Below, one piece after another: positions 12,440-24,052 of a stretch of DNA of 64,000 nucleotides. The stretch's first letter is position 1. Each line of letters starts with the position of its first letter. The notes under the pieces were generated by a model that was not told where the DNA came from, did no database searches, and saw only the letters and a list, made by a program, of their open reading frames with translations. Origin of the DNA: Phycomyces blakesleeanus NRRL 1555(-). Its lineage: Eukaryota > Mucoromycota > Mucoromycetes > Mucorales > Phycomycetaceae. The translations under genes were made by a program, and so were the position numbers. The stretch lies in contig NW_017265142.1 in NCBI RefSeq assembly GCF_001638985.1, forward strand, positions 1,294,572 to 1,358,571. Reading direction: 5' to 3'.

Positions 12440-12860
12440 TCTAGAAAGTGAGACAACTTGGAGGTTCATTACACTTGCTTGCGAGAGTACGGCGAACTTC
12501 TGAGTCCAGTATCTCCCTCTTCTGAATAATGTAAATCTTTATATATTGGACATTGTTTATGAACACTTTTTCTCTTGAACCTTGCCTTTTAGAGCATTCC
12601 AAAAGTACTCGATTGGAATCAGATCCGGACTTTGAGATGACCACTAATCAAAATATTTGATTTCCTCATGGTTTCTTCAACATATCGTATAGGATTCCAG
12701 TATGATAACTAGCGACATCTTCCTGGAATGTAAAAAGGGTGTCCTTTTTATCATTTGCCTTTGCATAGTAGGGATTGGAGACCTTGGGCGGATAGTTAAT
12801 ATGTGCATCTTGGTTTACATAGGACGATATCAGTAGCTACCAGATTCTCTGAGGATATAC
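12440..12860 (-). pseudogene. decayed Tc1/mariner-type transposase fragment
   Basis: Reading the minus strand from about 12836, a frame encodes a Tc1-like segment with NQDAHINY, then FQEDVASYHTG (second catalytic Asp near 12716), then after a frameshift WSSQSPDLIPIEYFWNALK (catalytic Glu near 12610). This is the conserved SPDLxPIE block of DDE transposases of the Tc1/mariner superfamily. The fragment has in-frame stops (after KKP and before WSS) and at least one frameshift. No N-terminal helix-turn-helix domain or terminal inverted repeats could be found, so it is a dead partial copy. Confidence 0.75.
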
Positions 12861-13556
12861 ATGTCTTTCGAAAAGATTGTATATCACACAAACAAAGTCT
12901 CGTAAAATCTATAAACCTGAAATTCTTTGGTCTCCCGGTGCTATTTTTTGATTTAGTGGTTCAGGTGTTCAAAAGGTACTATGCTTTTGACATTTCAATA
13001 TCGCCAATTTCTAAACTACTATCAAAAGAAAATTCAGCTTAACCTTTAAAGAAATTGAGAAAAATATTTTCTTTCAAGAAAAGATAAGCCGTTGATATAG
13101 ATTGCTAGAAAAAACCCTTGCGCATATTGTCATACATAAGTTATTTAGTCAAGTTGATTCCATAAAGTGTTCAACTTGTTTAAAAATCATCTTATTTTGC
13201 AAAGTAATCCAACAAGATCAAACTAACGTTGGATTACTGTAATTATTTCTTTTGAACAAAAGAAAAAGATATTCTATATTGGAATTTTTCTTATTTTACT
13301 TATACTTTTAGGCAGTTTTTTTAATTAAATTCATAAACTCGTTTCTGTGCATGTAAAAGCCAGAATATGTTTTTGTCAATTTAATTGAAATGTGTATGAA
13401 AATATATTTGACTTGTAAAAAAGAAATTGACCAGTGAGTTTTAGAAAAATGAATTCTTGGAATGACATGATTGTCCGCTTTGAAAGTCACGCAGTCACAG
13501 CGTCTCCTAATAAACAGGCTGGTCGCAAGCTCGACAACTCTCGCAAGGGGTCAGTC
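12861..13556. other. intergenic, no gene seen
   Basis: May include the decayed upstream part of the transposon next to it, and the promoter of the mL43 gene. An in-frame ATG at 13449 lies upstream of the chosen mL43 start. Confidence 0.4.
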
Positions 13557-14188
13557 ATGTCAGTAGCAGCAGCAGCAGCAAAAAAAGCCATTCCAAGAAC
13601 CAACAATGGTGCTGGTGCATTTGTGCTCCAGTGCAGAAAGATGGTCTTTAACTACTGTGAACATTGGGGAAGCAATAAAGGCATGGTGTAGGTTGACTAA
13701 AAAATTATGCTTTTCTTTTTAAAAAAAATAAAAAGAAAGAAAAAGGAAGAAAAAAAAGACTTATTATGCTATAGTGAATACATCAAAAAAGACCTTGTAA
13801 AGTTTGCCCAAGAAAACCCTCAGGTTGAGATCGTTGTTCAGCCTAGACCCGGTCGCCATCCTATTGTCCGTGGTCTCTACCGTATGTTATTGATCAACAA
13901 CATTGGCCTTTATACGTTGAATTCTCACATTTTGTGTAATTCCACACACACACGCAAATTGCTTTTTTTTTTATTTTTCAATGTTCCTAAATTCAAATAG
14001 TTAATGGCCGTGACAAAGTTATCTGCACCCGTAACCTTAACACTGCCGAGATTGCTAATAAGGTTGCTCTTCTCCGTGACTCTAGTGGTGAAAAGCTCAA
14101 GCTTCTTGCAAAGAAGCCTGTTATTTCAACAACCGAAAGTGTCCGTGGCATCTGGTCTCCCTTCCACACAAACCCTCACACCATTTAG
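13557..14188 (+). CDS. MRPL43: mitochondrial large-subunit ribosomal protein mL43
   Basis: Three exons: 13557-13687, 13775-13881, 14001-14188; 141 residues. The protein shows the L51/S25/CI-B8 domain of mL43 (yeast Mrpl51): a GAGAFVLQCRK start, NYCEHWGSNKGM, VVQPRPGRHPIVRG, RDSSGEKLK and the terminal WSPFH block. These are structural proteins of the mitochondrial large ribosomal subunit. I chose the ATG at 13557 because conservation begins just after it and an Ala/Lys-rich presequence follows. An in-frame ATG at 13449 would add 36 residues that look unlike the family. The first intron uses GTAGGT as donor; an overlapping GTGTAG donor one step upstream would put a stop in frame. Confidence 0.92.
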
Positions 14189-14660
14189 ATTAGGGATTTA
14201 TTGCTGGTTCTAGAAAAAAAAGAAAATTATATATATATACTACTAAAAAAAAAGAAAAAAATGCATGTGCTTCTTTACAATCTACGTCTTTGTATTTCCA
14301 AAAATGGGATCTTTTGTGTTTTGTATTGGCTCCTAAATATCAATGGGTTAAAGTTATCTTTTTATAATTCGTATATATATCAGCAAGAATCTTTGTGAGC
14401 TTTTTCTTTTACTTTTGTAGTAAATCAACTTGTTATTGTTTGTCTTTAATGGTTTGTTTTGAATTAATCCAAGATGTTTAATTCTTGATCCGGGCATGAT
14501 CCTGTTTTTTCTAGAACCTTATACAATTCAGATTAAATATATAATAAAAAACAGAGTTAATTCTATTTCTCTTCATACCCTTCTTTTTACTTCCTGTGAT
14601 ATGCCGAAAGGGATCTGTTCATTCGTCTTTGGCTGTGTGACTGGCTAGAATGAATAAGAA
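14189..14660. other. intergenic between mL43 and CDC45
   Basis: AT-rich 3' region of mL43 leading into the CDC45 promoter. No gene seen. Confidence 0.5.
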
Positions 14661-14711
14661 CACGAAACGGAAGGAACGCGAATTTTGGACGCGCGCTACA
14701 ATAGGACGCGT
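14661..14711 (+). promoter_or_regulatory. clustered SCB/MCB-like cell-cycle elements upstream of CDC45
   Basis: Within 51 bp, 70-120 bp before the CDC45 ATG, lie CACGAAA (14661-14667, the SCB core), ACGCGA (14676-14681), ACGCGC (14689-14694) and a perfect ACGCGT (14706-14711, the MluI cell-cycle box). CG-rich motifs are rare in this AT-rich window. These are the binding sites of SBF/MBF, the G1/S transcription factors of yeasts. Regulation of this gene at G1/S is inference. Confidence 0.6.
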
Positions 14712-14780
14712 GCATCAACTCACTCAGCCTCTCCTTTTCGTCAAGGCCACCAATTGCCCCAAAGCTCTGCAGGAATTCAA

Positions 14781-17303
14781 ATGGTCCTCATTACAACTGC
14801 ATCTTATGAGAGAGCATACAAAGAAATAAAGCAAGATTCTGTTGAGGGGAATTGCATCATTTTTATTGCTTCTGATGTCGATTCAATTTGTGCTTGCAAA
14901 ATCTTCCAGGTACAATATTACTTGAAGATCGCTTCCCGAGATGACATTATAACCCTTCTTTACGCTTGTGATGCTAGGCTCTTCTGAAGGGTGACATGAT
15001 TCAACACAAGATTGTTCCTGTCTCTGGTTATAGAGACCTTGAGATTGCCAACGACAAACTTGTTAAGCGAGACAACGACGTTAGTTTTTTTTTCGAGCGA
15101 CTTCAATCGATGGTCTTTTATATCATTGTTATTGTTATTCACAGCTAATTTCCACTCGGACACCCGTTTATGTATACTTTTTTATACATAATATATCTTT
15201 AGCTTCGATCAATTGTTATGATAAATTGCGGAGGCTCAGTTGAGTTGAGTCACTTTTTCAAAGATACACCCGGCGTAAAAATCTATGTTTTTGACAGCCA
15301 TCGACCATTTAATCTTGACAACCTTACAAATACAGACAAGAGACTATTTGTTTTTGATGAGGATGATGATGAAAGAAAAATGCGCAAAATGATCGAAGCA
15401 CATAAAGCAAACCAGGTATGGGAATTATTTGGTCATTATCCACTTAGAAATCGTTTTGATCCACTTCATGGATCTCTCTTATTTACAGGATATGGGAGAA
15501 AGCGACGAAATGTCGAGTAATCCGGAGTTCTCGGACGAAGATGAGCACGGCAGAGAATCAAGTAATAGACCTCGACAGAGACGACGATACAACGACGAAG
15601 TGGTCCGTAATACACATCACCAATTGAACGAGAATAGCCGAATGCTGACGGATGCTTCTTTTTATCAAAATAAAGGTTCATTCACGATCAAAGCGTCGTG
15701 CATTACGGAGGCAACAAACACAGATGCTGTCAGAGTATTACGCTTCTGGCATTTATTATGCTAATTCTGTTGCGGGTGTAATGTATTCACTTGCCACAAT
15801 ACTTTCTAAAACAAACAATGAGCTGCTATGGTAACAGACAACAATTACGCCTTGTACTTTTGGATCCTTGAATTTTCTGACTCAACTATGCAGGCTGGCG
15901 ATTACTGGCGTGACAGCGCAGTACGTATTCGAACGTATCGACACAAAAAAGTACTTGGATAAAGTGCAGATATTCACCGAAGATGTCTCACGGTTTGATG
16001 TCGGACTTGGTGAGAACACTTCACAATCAGCACTGGAGAATAGAATTCATATTGAAGAGGAATATCGATTCATGCTTTTCCGACATTGGAGTTTGTATGA
16101 TAGCATGTTTCATTCTGGTTATGTGGCTAGTAAGATGGGTGTGTGGCGAGAATATGGTCAGACCCGCTTAAAAAATATGTTTGCCAGAATGGGGTAAGTG
16201 GTGTTATATTAATTTGAAATCTGGGCCATTAATACTAACCTGAGCTTTCAGATTCTCATTAACGCAATGTCAGCAAGTATATAACCATATGGACATGGAA
16301 CTTAAAGAGACTCTTCGAGAAAAACTTGAAACAGTAGCACCTATTTACGGCCTTACAGATATTTGTTTTCCAAGTTTTTTGAGAGATTATGGGTACAAAC
16401 AACAGTTGTCAGCTAGTGATGTAGTATATTCTCTTGCTGCACTTTTAGAAACAAGTCCAGCTGCTGCTCAGCACCTCGATAAAACAGAAAGTACGAATAA
16501 TACCGAAGAGAATTGGCGAGAATTAGATGAAATTGCACCTGAGTGTGTGGATGGACTAGCGAGCGTAAGACGGAAGTGGTGGTTAGGTAACTTTTATGCG
16601 GCTTTCGATTCTCTGGGAAGGTAAATAGTATTAAATGATAATAAAAAGAGTAGCTATTAATTATAATACTGATTATGATACCTTAGTCCGGACGCTATAC
16701 AACGCGGAATCTCACTTTGTATGAAAACACAAAGGGCAGTTGTAAGGCAAGGCATGACTGTACTTGCAAAGAAGCCTCCGACTTTCAACAATTTTCGAAT
16801 GGTTACTATCGGAAAAGGAGAAGACCTTCCTATATTTCAACATCCACTTACTGTATCCAAACTAGCATTATTCTTAACCGATGCTTATCGCGTAAGTAAA
16901 AAAAAGCAAAAGAAACAAATATATTGAAAGAACGTGAAGTAAAAGTCAAGAATGGGCTTAAAGGTACAAACATTACTTCTCCTCCTTAACATGGATATAA
17001 ATAGGAACAAGGCAAAAGAAATTTACCTTTGGTGATTGCATCTTTGGACGAAGAAAACGATTCATACCTTATAGTATCAAGTACAGGCGCAAACACATTC
17101 GGCGACACTCGTAAAAAGTAAGTAGATAATGAAAAAAAGAACGTGAGTTTAAACCCTGGTCTAGTCCCTTTGCCATTGCATTCCAAGACACAGCTTTAAA
17201 AACAAAAGCAAGGGCCTCATTCGACAGCTTTGAGGCATCCATCCTTCAAATCCACAAGAGCGATTTAGAGATCTTCTTAGAGAATTTGTATGGTCCATCT
17301 TAA
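14781..17303 (+). CDS. CDC45: Cdc45, CMG helicase subunit
   Basis: Ten exons: 14781-14909, 14978-15079, 15203-15415, 15489-about 15599, 15676-15830, 15894-16193, 16252-16620, 16687-16891, 17005-17117, 17165-17303; about 611 residues, normal for Cdc45. The N-terminus has the DHH/RecJ-like FIASDVDSICACKI motif and VPVSGYRDL. An acidic, Arg-rich linker follows (exon 4), then SEYYASGIYYANSVAGVMYSLA and a C-terminal part with SFLRDYGYKQQLSASDVVYSLAALLE and NTFGDTRKNPFAIAF. Cdc45 binds Mcm2-7 and GINS at replication origins to form the active CMG helicase. The exon 4/5 junction is the weak point. The frame changes there, but no canonical GTRAG donor is available; GTGGTC at 15600 or GTCCGT at 15603 with the acceptor ending at 15675 restores the frame. 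The other introns are standard. Confidence 0.93.
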
Positions 17304-19432
17304 TAAATACAACATTCGCATTCATTCCTAAAATATAAGATTGTATATCATTTCATTAAAAGATTATTACTGGATCTTTATATTCAGCTGTTAAATGAGC
17401 GTGTAGAACAAATAATAAATCAATAATTTTTCTGTTTCTGCTGGATACATCTACACTCAAACATAGAATTCAGCCGATATGATATTAAACTTAGTATTAT
17501 TATCACTTATCTCAAAAATGTTACTGGTACTCCTGATTCTTTTCAATTTATGCTATATATCTAGACAGGGCCAATAATATGTGAAAAGTAAATATCTGTA
17601 AACCACCACCCCCCCCCCCCCCCCCCCACTCCTTTTGCGCTTAAATAAACTTATATCATTGCGTAAACCCAGTCAAATTATCTTATAGCCCGCAATTATA
17701 TCTTTAAAAAGTACGCATACACTATGGTAAAAAAAAGGAAATTTTGGTAAGATATATTTCCAAAAGATACCTTGAAGTACATCCCAAAGCACATTAAAAA
17801 ATAATACACCTAAACATGCATTTTTTCCTGTTGTGATAGTGCACATCAGATTAAGCTCTTTTTGTTTTAAAGATAATCTCATTATTTAAATCCAAAATTC
17901 TAGGTTTTTTTTTAGTATTAAGATACCAATCAATTGAAAATAAAGAAAAAAGATCAAGCTTAGAGAGAAACATCGATACCAAATGATCTTTTTTTTAGAA
18001 AATAATATTATTATTTTATAGCAATTCTCTATAAAGTATAACTTTCGCTGGAGTAACTGCTTCATTTGCTCCTAGGCTGTATTACTAATACAGCCTTAAC
18101 TATATATATAGATAATACACTAGGCATTGTTGCTGTAGAGTTAACAATATTATATCCAATCAAGTCTGGTCATAAACAAGTCGACATTAGCTTTGAGTAA
18201 GCCGGAGGTGTACTCGGATCATATTGCCTAGGAATATTCAAAAGTATTATGTTTCTGACAATATTAGCGGTAATAATCTTGTTTCAATATTATTCAAAAG
18301 CGAAATATTAGACCTAGAGGTTTTTGTACTTTATGAATTCTTTTGGTATATACTTTATTCTTTTCTGGGAAATCTAATTTAAACTGGATAGTTTAGAACA
18401 ACTGGCTTGACAGTGCCAATTATACCTTCTAATAAAAGGATAAAATTCAATATCTTCAGTAGTATTCACTTGCTAATTGCTTTCCCTTTTATTAATCTCT
18501 GCCTACTACTAGTATCTGAACCTCTTAAAAAGGAAGGTTAGAAATATATGCTAGGTTTTATACCAGCATCACCAAACATATGATAGCAATTACTTACATT
18601 CCCTTGTGAAATCATCTTAATACTTTCAACTATCGGTATAACTTCATTTCAAGTCAACCTGGAATTCAAAATCCCGCCACCTGCTGTGATGAGATCCAGG
18701 CAATATGCATGTATACTTATTGCTTTCTTTTCTGGTTTTTACTTTTTGCTTAATATTGGTTTGAGCTGTACGGGTTTATTTTCGAGTGACGGATGAGTCT
18801 CTTTTTGGTCTACTTGTCTAAGCAAAATAAAAAAATAACTTTCTCTTGTACCTTTGAACAAAAAGTGCACAGACCACTTTAGAGTAACCTACAAATCGCC
18901 GCTATAGAAACCTGTACTCCACCTTTAGATATTTTGTCACGCCGATCAAGATCAGACCTTTCATTACTTCATTACTTCATTACTTTATTTTGCAAAGTCG
19001 CTTTTATAAGTACTTTGAGTAAATATTATTAGCTGTTTCTTCTGCCGTAGAAAAGTTACACAAACTTAGTAAAAAAAAGAAACATACAGCTATATCACGT
19101 TTGCTCTGACGTGGACATCTAAGGCTGACAAAAAGCGCAGTCCTAAACTTTAATCGCAGATGAAAAATTTTTCTGTTACTTATAGACCTCCTCCAACGCG
19201 CGTCGTTTGTTTTCTCCTTGAGCAACAACAGTCCCGGTTTCATAGTGAGGCGTCTCTTGCGACCGTTACAGGGAGATTCTTCCATGCTACAAGCATCGGA
19301 AAGTGAAAGTTGTTACTCGCCAGCTCAGTTAATTCTGAGAAGTCGTGGGGCATGGTCTCTTTTCATTTATGGAAGGACTACTGTGTACATCGCATCGCCA
19401 ATGTGGAATCATGATGCTGGGGGGAGGGAGGT
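17304..19432. other. gene-poor intergenic region
   Basis: AT-rich DNA with a C homopolymer at 17609-17627 and many A/T runs. A minus-strand frame at 19285-19004 begins with ATG and is Lys/Arg-rich, but has no motif or splice partner I could establish. No other gene seen. Confidence 0.45.
17609..17627. repeat. poly-C tract (19 C)
   Basis: Uninterrupted run of 19 C (poly-G on the minus strand) in AT-rich intergenic DNA. Confidence 0.9.
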
Positions 19433-19738
19433 CTAACCTGTGGTGAGATGTGCTGGCTCTTCACTGCTAACCTGACTGAACTCTTTAACGGCTGACGGTG
19501 AAGCTACTGGTAGTCGAATGAGCTGGACCTTATCACCTGGTGATAAGTTCTCTGGCGAGTTCGCACCCACATTACTCGGTGACGAGATGTGGGGCTGGAT
19601 GAACGGGTGCTTTCCGTTGGTTTGCCACCATTCCAGCACCTCCTTCGCTACCAAGTCAGGTTTACGTCCTGAAGGAGATTGAGCCGCGTAATGCGGGGAC
19701 AAAGAACTTGGTGTCATGCTTTTTATTCCTTTACTCAT
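19433..19738 (-). CDS. hypothetical protein, possibly incomplete
   Basis: Open frame on the minus strand with an ATG at 19738 (and another at 19717), about 101 codons. The sequence is clearly less AT-rich than its surroundings and uses Ser, Pro, Val and Lys in a coding-like way. It contains LVAKEVLEWWQTNGKHPF and a Ser/Pro-rich second half. I do not recognise the family. The frame ends at a possible donor (ACAG|GTTAGA), so further exons may lie at lower coordinates, where the base composition stays raised down to about 19180. A convincing acceptor in phase was not found. Confidence 0.3.
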   Translation of the reverse strand: MSKGIKSMTPSSLSPHYAAQSPSGRKPDLVAKEVLEWWQTNGKHPFIQPHISSPSNVGANSPENLSPGDKVQLIRLPVASPSAVKEFSQVSSEEPAHLTTG

Positions 19739-21210
19739 GTAAAAGAACATTAAGTGAAATTCAATCAAATAGAATAAAATAGCTTCTTTATGTATATCTT
19801 TAAATAAATAAATAAAGTCCTTTTTAACTAGTATCGTTTCCAATGAAAAAAACACGCTTTTAAACTTTTTTTTGCTTGATTGAAGAGTTCAATGTTGTAA
19901 TTAGGTCTCATTTATAAGAAAAATTAATCTAGTAAAAAAAAATCTAAAAAGAGATAATATTTGTATGTTTTAACGTGGTATTGATAACCGCGTTTAACTA
20001 TAGAGACTGTTGTTGTCTACAAAGTATATAATGAATAAAGTCAGAATAGTTTTTGAGAATGCTGCTGGCGTAAATTGTATATTACTGACATTGGCTAATT
20101 CGGATGGGCATCATGAATGGCATGCATTGGAATGAAATAGAGAGAGAGAGTATGTGTGTATGCGTATGCGTATCTATGATGACAAAATAAATTGCTTTTC
20201 TACTGGGAAAAGAAGAATTTTTAAAATAGGATGCCATTCCAAAAATAAGATAAAAATATATACATATGTTTTCTTTTTTTTAAAAAAAAAATGAAGAGAG
20301 ATAAAAGGTGAGAAGGAATAAAAGAATATATGCTTGAAAGAGAGACAGAAAAGGTGTGGTTAATTGAATACACAAGTAATTTCTTCATTGTACTTATACA
20401 AACTATATAGAAGAAGCTCAATATGGATGTTTTTATAAAGCAATAATCGTTATTTGCAAATATTTCTGCACTTTGAATATCAACTAATTCGTGTTGTCTA
20501 CCATTCGTTATTAGGTACACGCATGTGCAATTATATCCACGGTAAGAAATAGTATTTGAATGCAAATAAGAGTAGACAAGTATTGAAAATTACAAAATAC
20601 ATCTTTCAATAGTATGTAGGAAAATAATTCGTCAAAAATGTAGATAATTTTACGTTATAATCTTTAAATATAAATTCAGCCATAGAGCATATTGAGTAAG
20701 CAAGACATGAATATCCTAAAAGAGGCGCATTTTCATATTGAATTACATGGAGTGGATTGGAATTCTGATAAATGCCAGCTATTAAACCTGATTCATTGAT
20801 ATTGTTTATTTGTATGTAAGTTCTTCTTTTTAGTTTAAGTTCAAGTGCTCAAAAGATACTGCAAAAGAAGCATAATGCTTTTTGTGGAATATCATGGTCG
20901 AGCGGATCAAAAATAGTGCACACTGTGTACCCATTCATCGCTGTAATAGTTCTTCTATCTTTCTTTCTTTTTTAAACAAAAAGGAAAGTATTTAATTATT
21001 TCTATGTGAGTCTTCCCAGTGGGATATTACATACATAAAGCAGACATAGTGAGCGAACCATTGTGGAACAGCTATATAGGTGTTGATCAAAAATTATATA
21101 TTGTATATAATAGCGAAAATAAGAGTTTTTGATTATCTCTATATGTGTGTGTGTCTCTTTATTTATATATATATTTGAAATAAGATAAAATAAAGAATGG
21201 TGAAATTGAT
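19739..21210. other. intergenic, no gene seen
   Basis: AT-rich. Contains an AGAG/TGTG-rich simple stretch near 20140 and T-rich tracts. The frame at 20565-20221 is low-complexity and has no flanking signals. Confidence 0.45.
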
Positions 21211-22809
21211 CTATTTTGGTAAGGAACTTCTTTGCTGTAGGCAGATGAACATATGACGCTTATAAAGCATCGATGCGATAAAAGATAAGAATAAAACACA
21301 AATTACAATTTCTAATTTCCAGATAGACAGTATAGACCATACTTGATCTCCTACTACCTCTCCATGTGTCGAATCCCCGCCCAATTGAACAGAATCAACT
21401 CCTTCATGTGGTACTTGTGCCCAGGGTGCAATATACGGAGGTCCACTAGATGCATAGTCCCACTTTCCCGGTTTATTGCACGATCGGTCGATTAGGAATC
21501 TATCTTTGCGCTCTACAGCTGGTACGTATGTGTAATAAGGTTCAACTCGGCCGCGCCAGATGGGTGCAACTCCTCGGCACACAGAACACCAATCTGATCT
21601 ATTCGTGTGCAAGCCATAATCTCTCCAGTTGTCAATAAATGCAGGAGAAAGACGTTCCTTGGCGGGCAGAGTTTGTGCGTCCCGTTGGTGTGACAGATGC
21701 TCAAGATAGGCAGTATCGTTTTTGTCAAGATAATCAATATATGCTGCTAAATCTCGTGGATCAGGGTATTTGTCCATTCGGATTCCAGCTTTGCTATTCG
21801 GCAAGAAGCTGTCATATGAATCTGGACCATCTACGATTGGTACGGTCGAAAGGACAAGGGTGTCAAATAGCTTTTCGGTAACTACAAAAAAGAATTATAC
21901 GAAATAAAGGTCCGTTGTGAGACATTACAATGAAATAAAGAAAGAAAGTCAAATCGGATTATATGGTTGTATTTTAGAAATCCTTTTTCCTTTTAGTTTG
22001 TTTGTTTTCTCATACCATAGTCATCGCAGTTGGCGTTTTCGATAGCTAGATAGAATTTATATTCGGCCATCAAGTCAGTTCTCGTTAAATTTTCTGTGAA
22101 CTCCATGTTGTTCAAACAAGGCCCGTAGCTGTCGACTTTAATATATTTCATCAGTTCGGCGACATATGTCTGACGTCCGCTTGTGGCATAACAATTCTTG
22201 GCAATCCACAGAATTGGTGCTCGTGTTGTCTTTTTCTTCATGAAATCGTCGGGTAGGGGCCTATTGGCGACTTCGTACACATAAGGAGAGAAGTAGGTGA
22301 AAAGAAAGTCACTTTTTAAGTGATAAGAAGCAAGGAAATCAAATGGCTCCATGAGTCCTTCGTTTGTTCGGAAGCTTGCTGTTATTGGAGATTCTTGGGT
22401 TTCTAGAATCCATGGCTGATTGTCGATGCCTGGTTGATTTGTTGTATAAGTGAATGGATAGTCAGATGATACTCATACATACGTCTAGGTACCTGACTGG
22501 GTGCATAGTCTGCTGCATGAAACAGTAAGGCCGAGGCATCTTCCGGGTTATTTAGGTCTGGTGTGATTGTACACCAAGGTTCACCGCTTGATATATTGAA
22601 GACAAAGCCTTCTGGTACAGGGCACTCATCACCAATATTCTTATCGTTGCCTAGGATTTTGGTATAATTGGTTTAGTGGAAGGAGGATAAGGGGGTGAGG
22701 TGGATATATATATATAGTTTGTCATGGCTACAAATTTACCATCGAACATAAGGCTATTAAACCATCGAGTCCAAAATATGATACGGACAGGAGGCAGGGA
22801 AGAGGCCAT
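21211..22809 (-). CDS. GT10 alpha-1,3-fucosyltransferase-like protein
   Basis: Four exons: 22809-22740, 22650-22483, 22429-22016, 21881-21211; about 440 residues. The conserved GT10 core is clear: ILETQESP, then APILWIAKNCYATSGRQ, YIKVDSYGPC, YKFYLAIENANCDDYVTEK and VPIVDGPDSYDSFLP, then a CSVCR pair near the C-terminus. These enzymes transfer fucose from GDP-fucose to acceptor glycans in the Golgi. The usual N-terminal membrane anchor is not in the model starting at the only ATG (22809). A Leu-rich stretch is encoded just upstream in the same frame, so a missed first exon is possible. In contrast, the C-terminus has a clear hydrophobic segment (LEIVICVLFLSFIASML) followed by a short basic tail. 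Family call strong; acceptor specificity unknown; start uncertain. Confidence 0.85.
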
Positions 22810-24052
22810 GAATAGAAGAAGTAGAAGAAGAAAGAGCGGTGGAGCTGAGCTGGCAACGAATTGAATTTTATTTTAGCCTTCGTTTTTTGTTGAGATTTGA
22901 TTCGCATGTTTGGCTTTGACTGTGGTATAAAAAAAACGGCGCCCCTGCCTCTCTCGCAGGAGCCGTTTATCGGTACTCCAAAAGCAGCCAAATTTGATCA
23001 GCCACTCTTACACGCAAAAAGACAGGCTCTGTGTGATGCAAATACATATATATATATGTTTCAAAAGCTGTACTTATTGTTGTTTAAATGATTATGGGTA
23101 TGGTATTAAATTTAAAGAGTAATAAGTATAGAAACAATAGGTGCTTAATGATAGTTTTGATATCTCTTACTATAAACGACATTTCTTCCTTTTCTTAAAA
23201 AAAAACGAAACGAAAATAGCTTCTTTTTCCTATTCAATTCAATTCAATTCAATTCAATTCAATTCAACTACCATTTGATAGTGATATCCCGCGGCAAGTT
23301 GAGTCTATTATTCTGTATTAAGTTTGAGTTTGTTTTTTTTTTAAAAAAAAAGGTATCGTTGATATCAAAGGCTAAATACCAAGCGGTTAGTTTCTGACAT
23401 TTAGACTTGTTGCGATATATAATATTAGCCTTGTCTTTAAAAGAAATTAATTAATTTAGTATTAAGGTTTAAGATTTAACTCGCTATTTGGTATCCAATT
23501 TTATGTTGTTTTGATCTTTATTATTATAATATTAATAAGATTTCTGACTACTCGCTAAATAGCAAATCACGATTTTTTTGCCAAAGTGTCTAGTATTCTA
23601 TAAGATATTACTTGAGGTTTGTCAGTCTTGGTGATTTTATTTCAAATTAAATATTGTAGATACAGAATGTATAATTATCAAGAATTATATATATACTGTG
23701 TACATTTCATAGTACTATGGAAAATAAGTGGTGATTCTGATGGTAATTTTGCTTTCCATAGTGTAAGGCAAGGATTTGATTGTAAATAGTAATTAAATAC
23801 TAGCCTTCAGCCATACGTATCAATAGTTCAAGAGTCTCTGCTAGAAAATGTCGGCTTATGTGTACATATGTACTTCTTTTGTAAAGGTTTAGTAATTAAT
23901 ATAGAGGAAAAGGGGGTGATTGCGATTTAACAAAAAAAAATTAGACATTTGAAGGACATTCAAATTACAGGGAAATCAGAGCAATAAAAAAGAAAGGTAA
24001 AAGTATTCTAAAATACTCCGTCAAACAAACTCTTATTCCTTTTCTTCTCATT
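22810..24052. other. intergenic, no gene seen
   Basis: Contains a GC-richer stretch at about 22920-23010, possibly the promoter or first exon of the fucosyltransferase, and the pentamer repeat at 23232-23266. The rest is AT-rich with no supported gene. Confidence 0.45.
23232..23266. repeat. (ATTCA)7 pentamer repeat
   Basis: Seven perfect copies of ATTCA in tandem, intergenic. Confidence 0.9.

Noticed and set aside
19004..19285. 93-codon basic minus-strand frame with an ATG
   Set aside because: No family motif, and no in-phase splice to the frame at 19433-19738 could be found. The raised GC content is noted but is not enough for a call.
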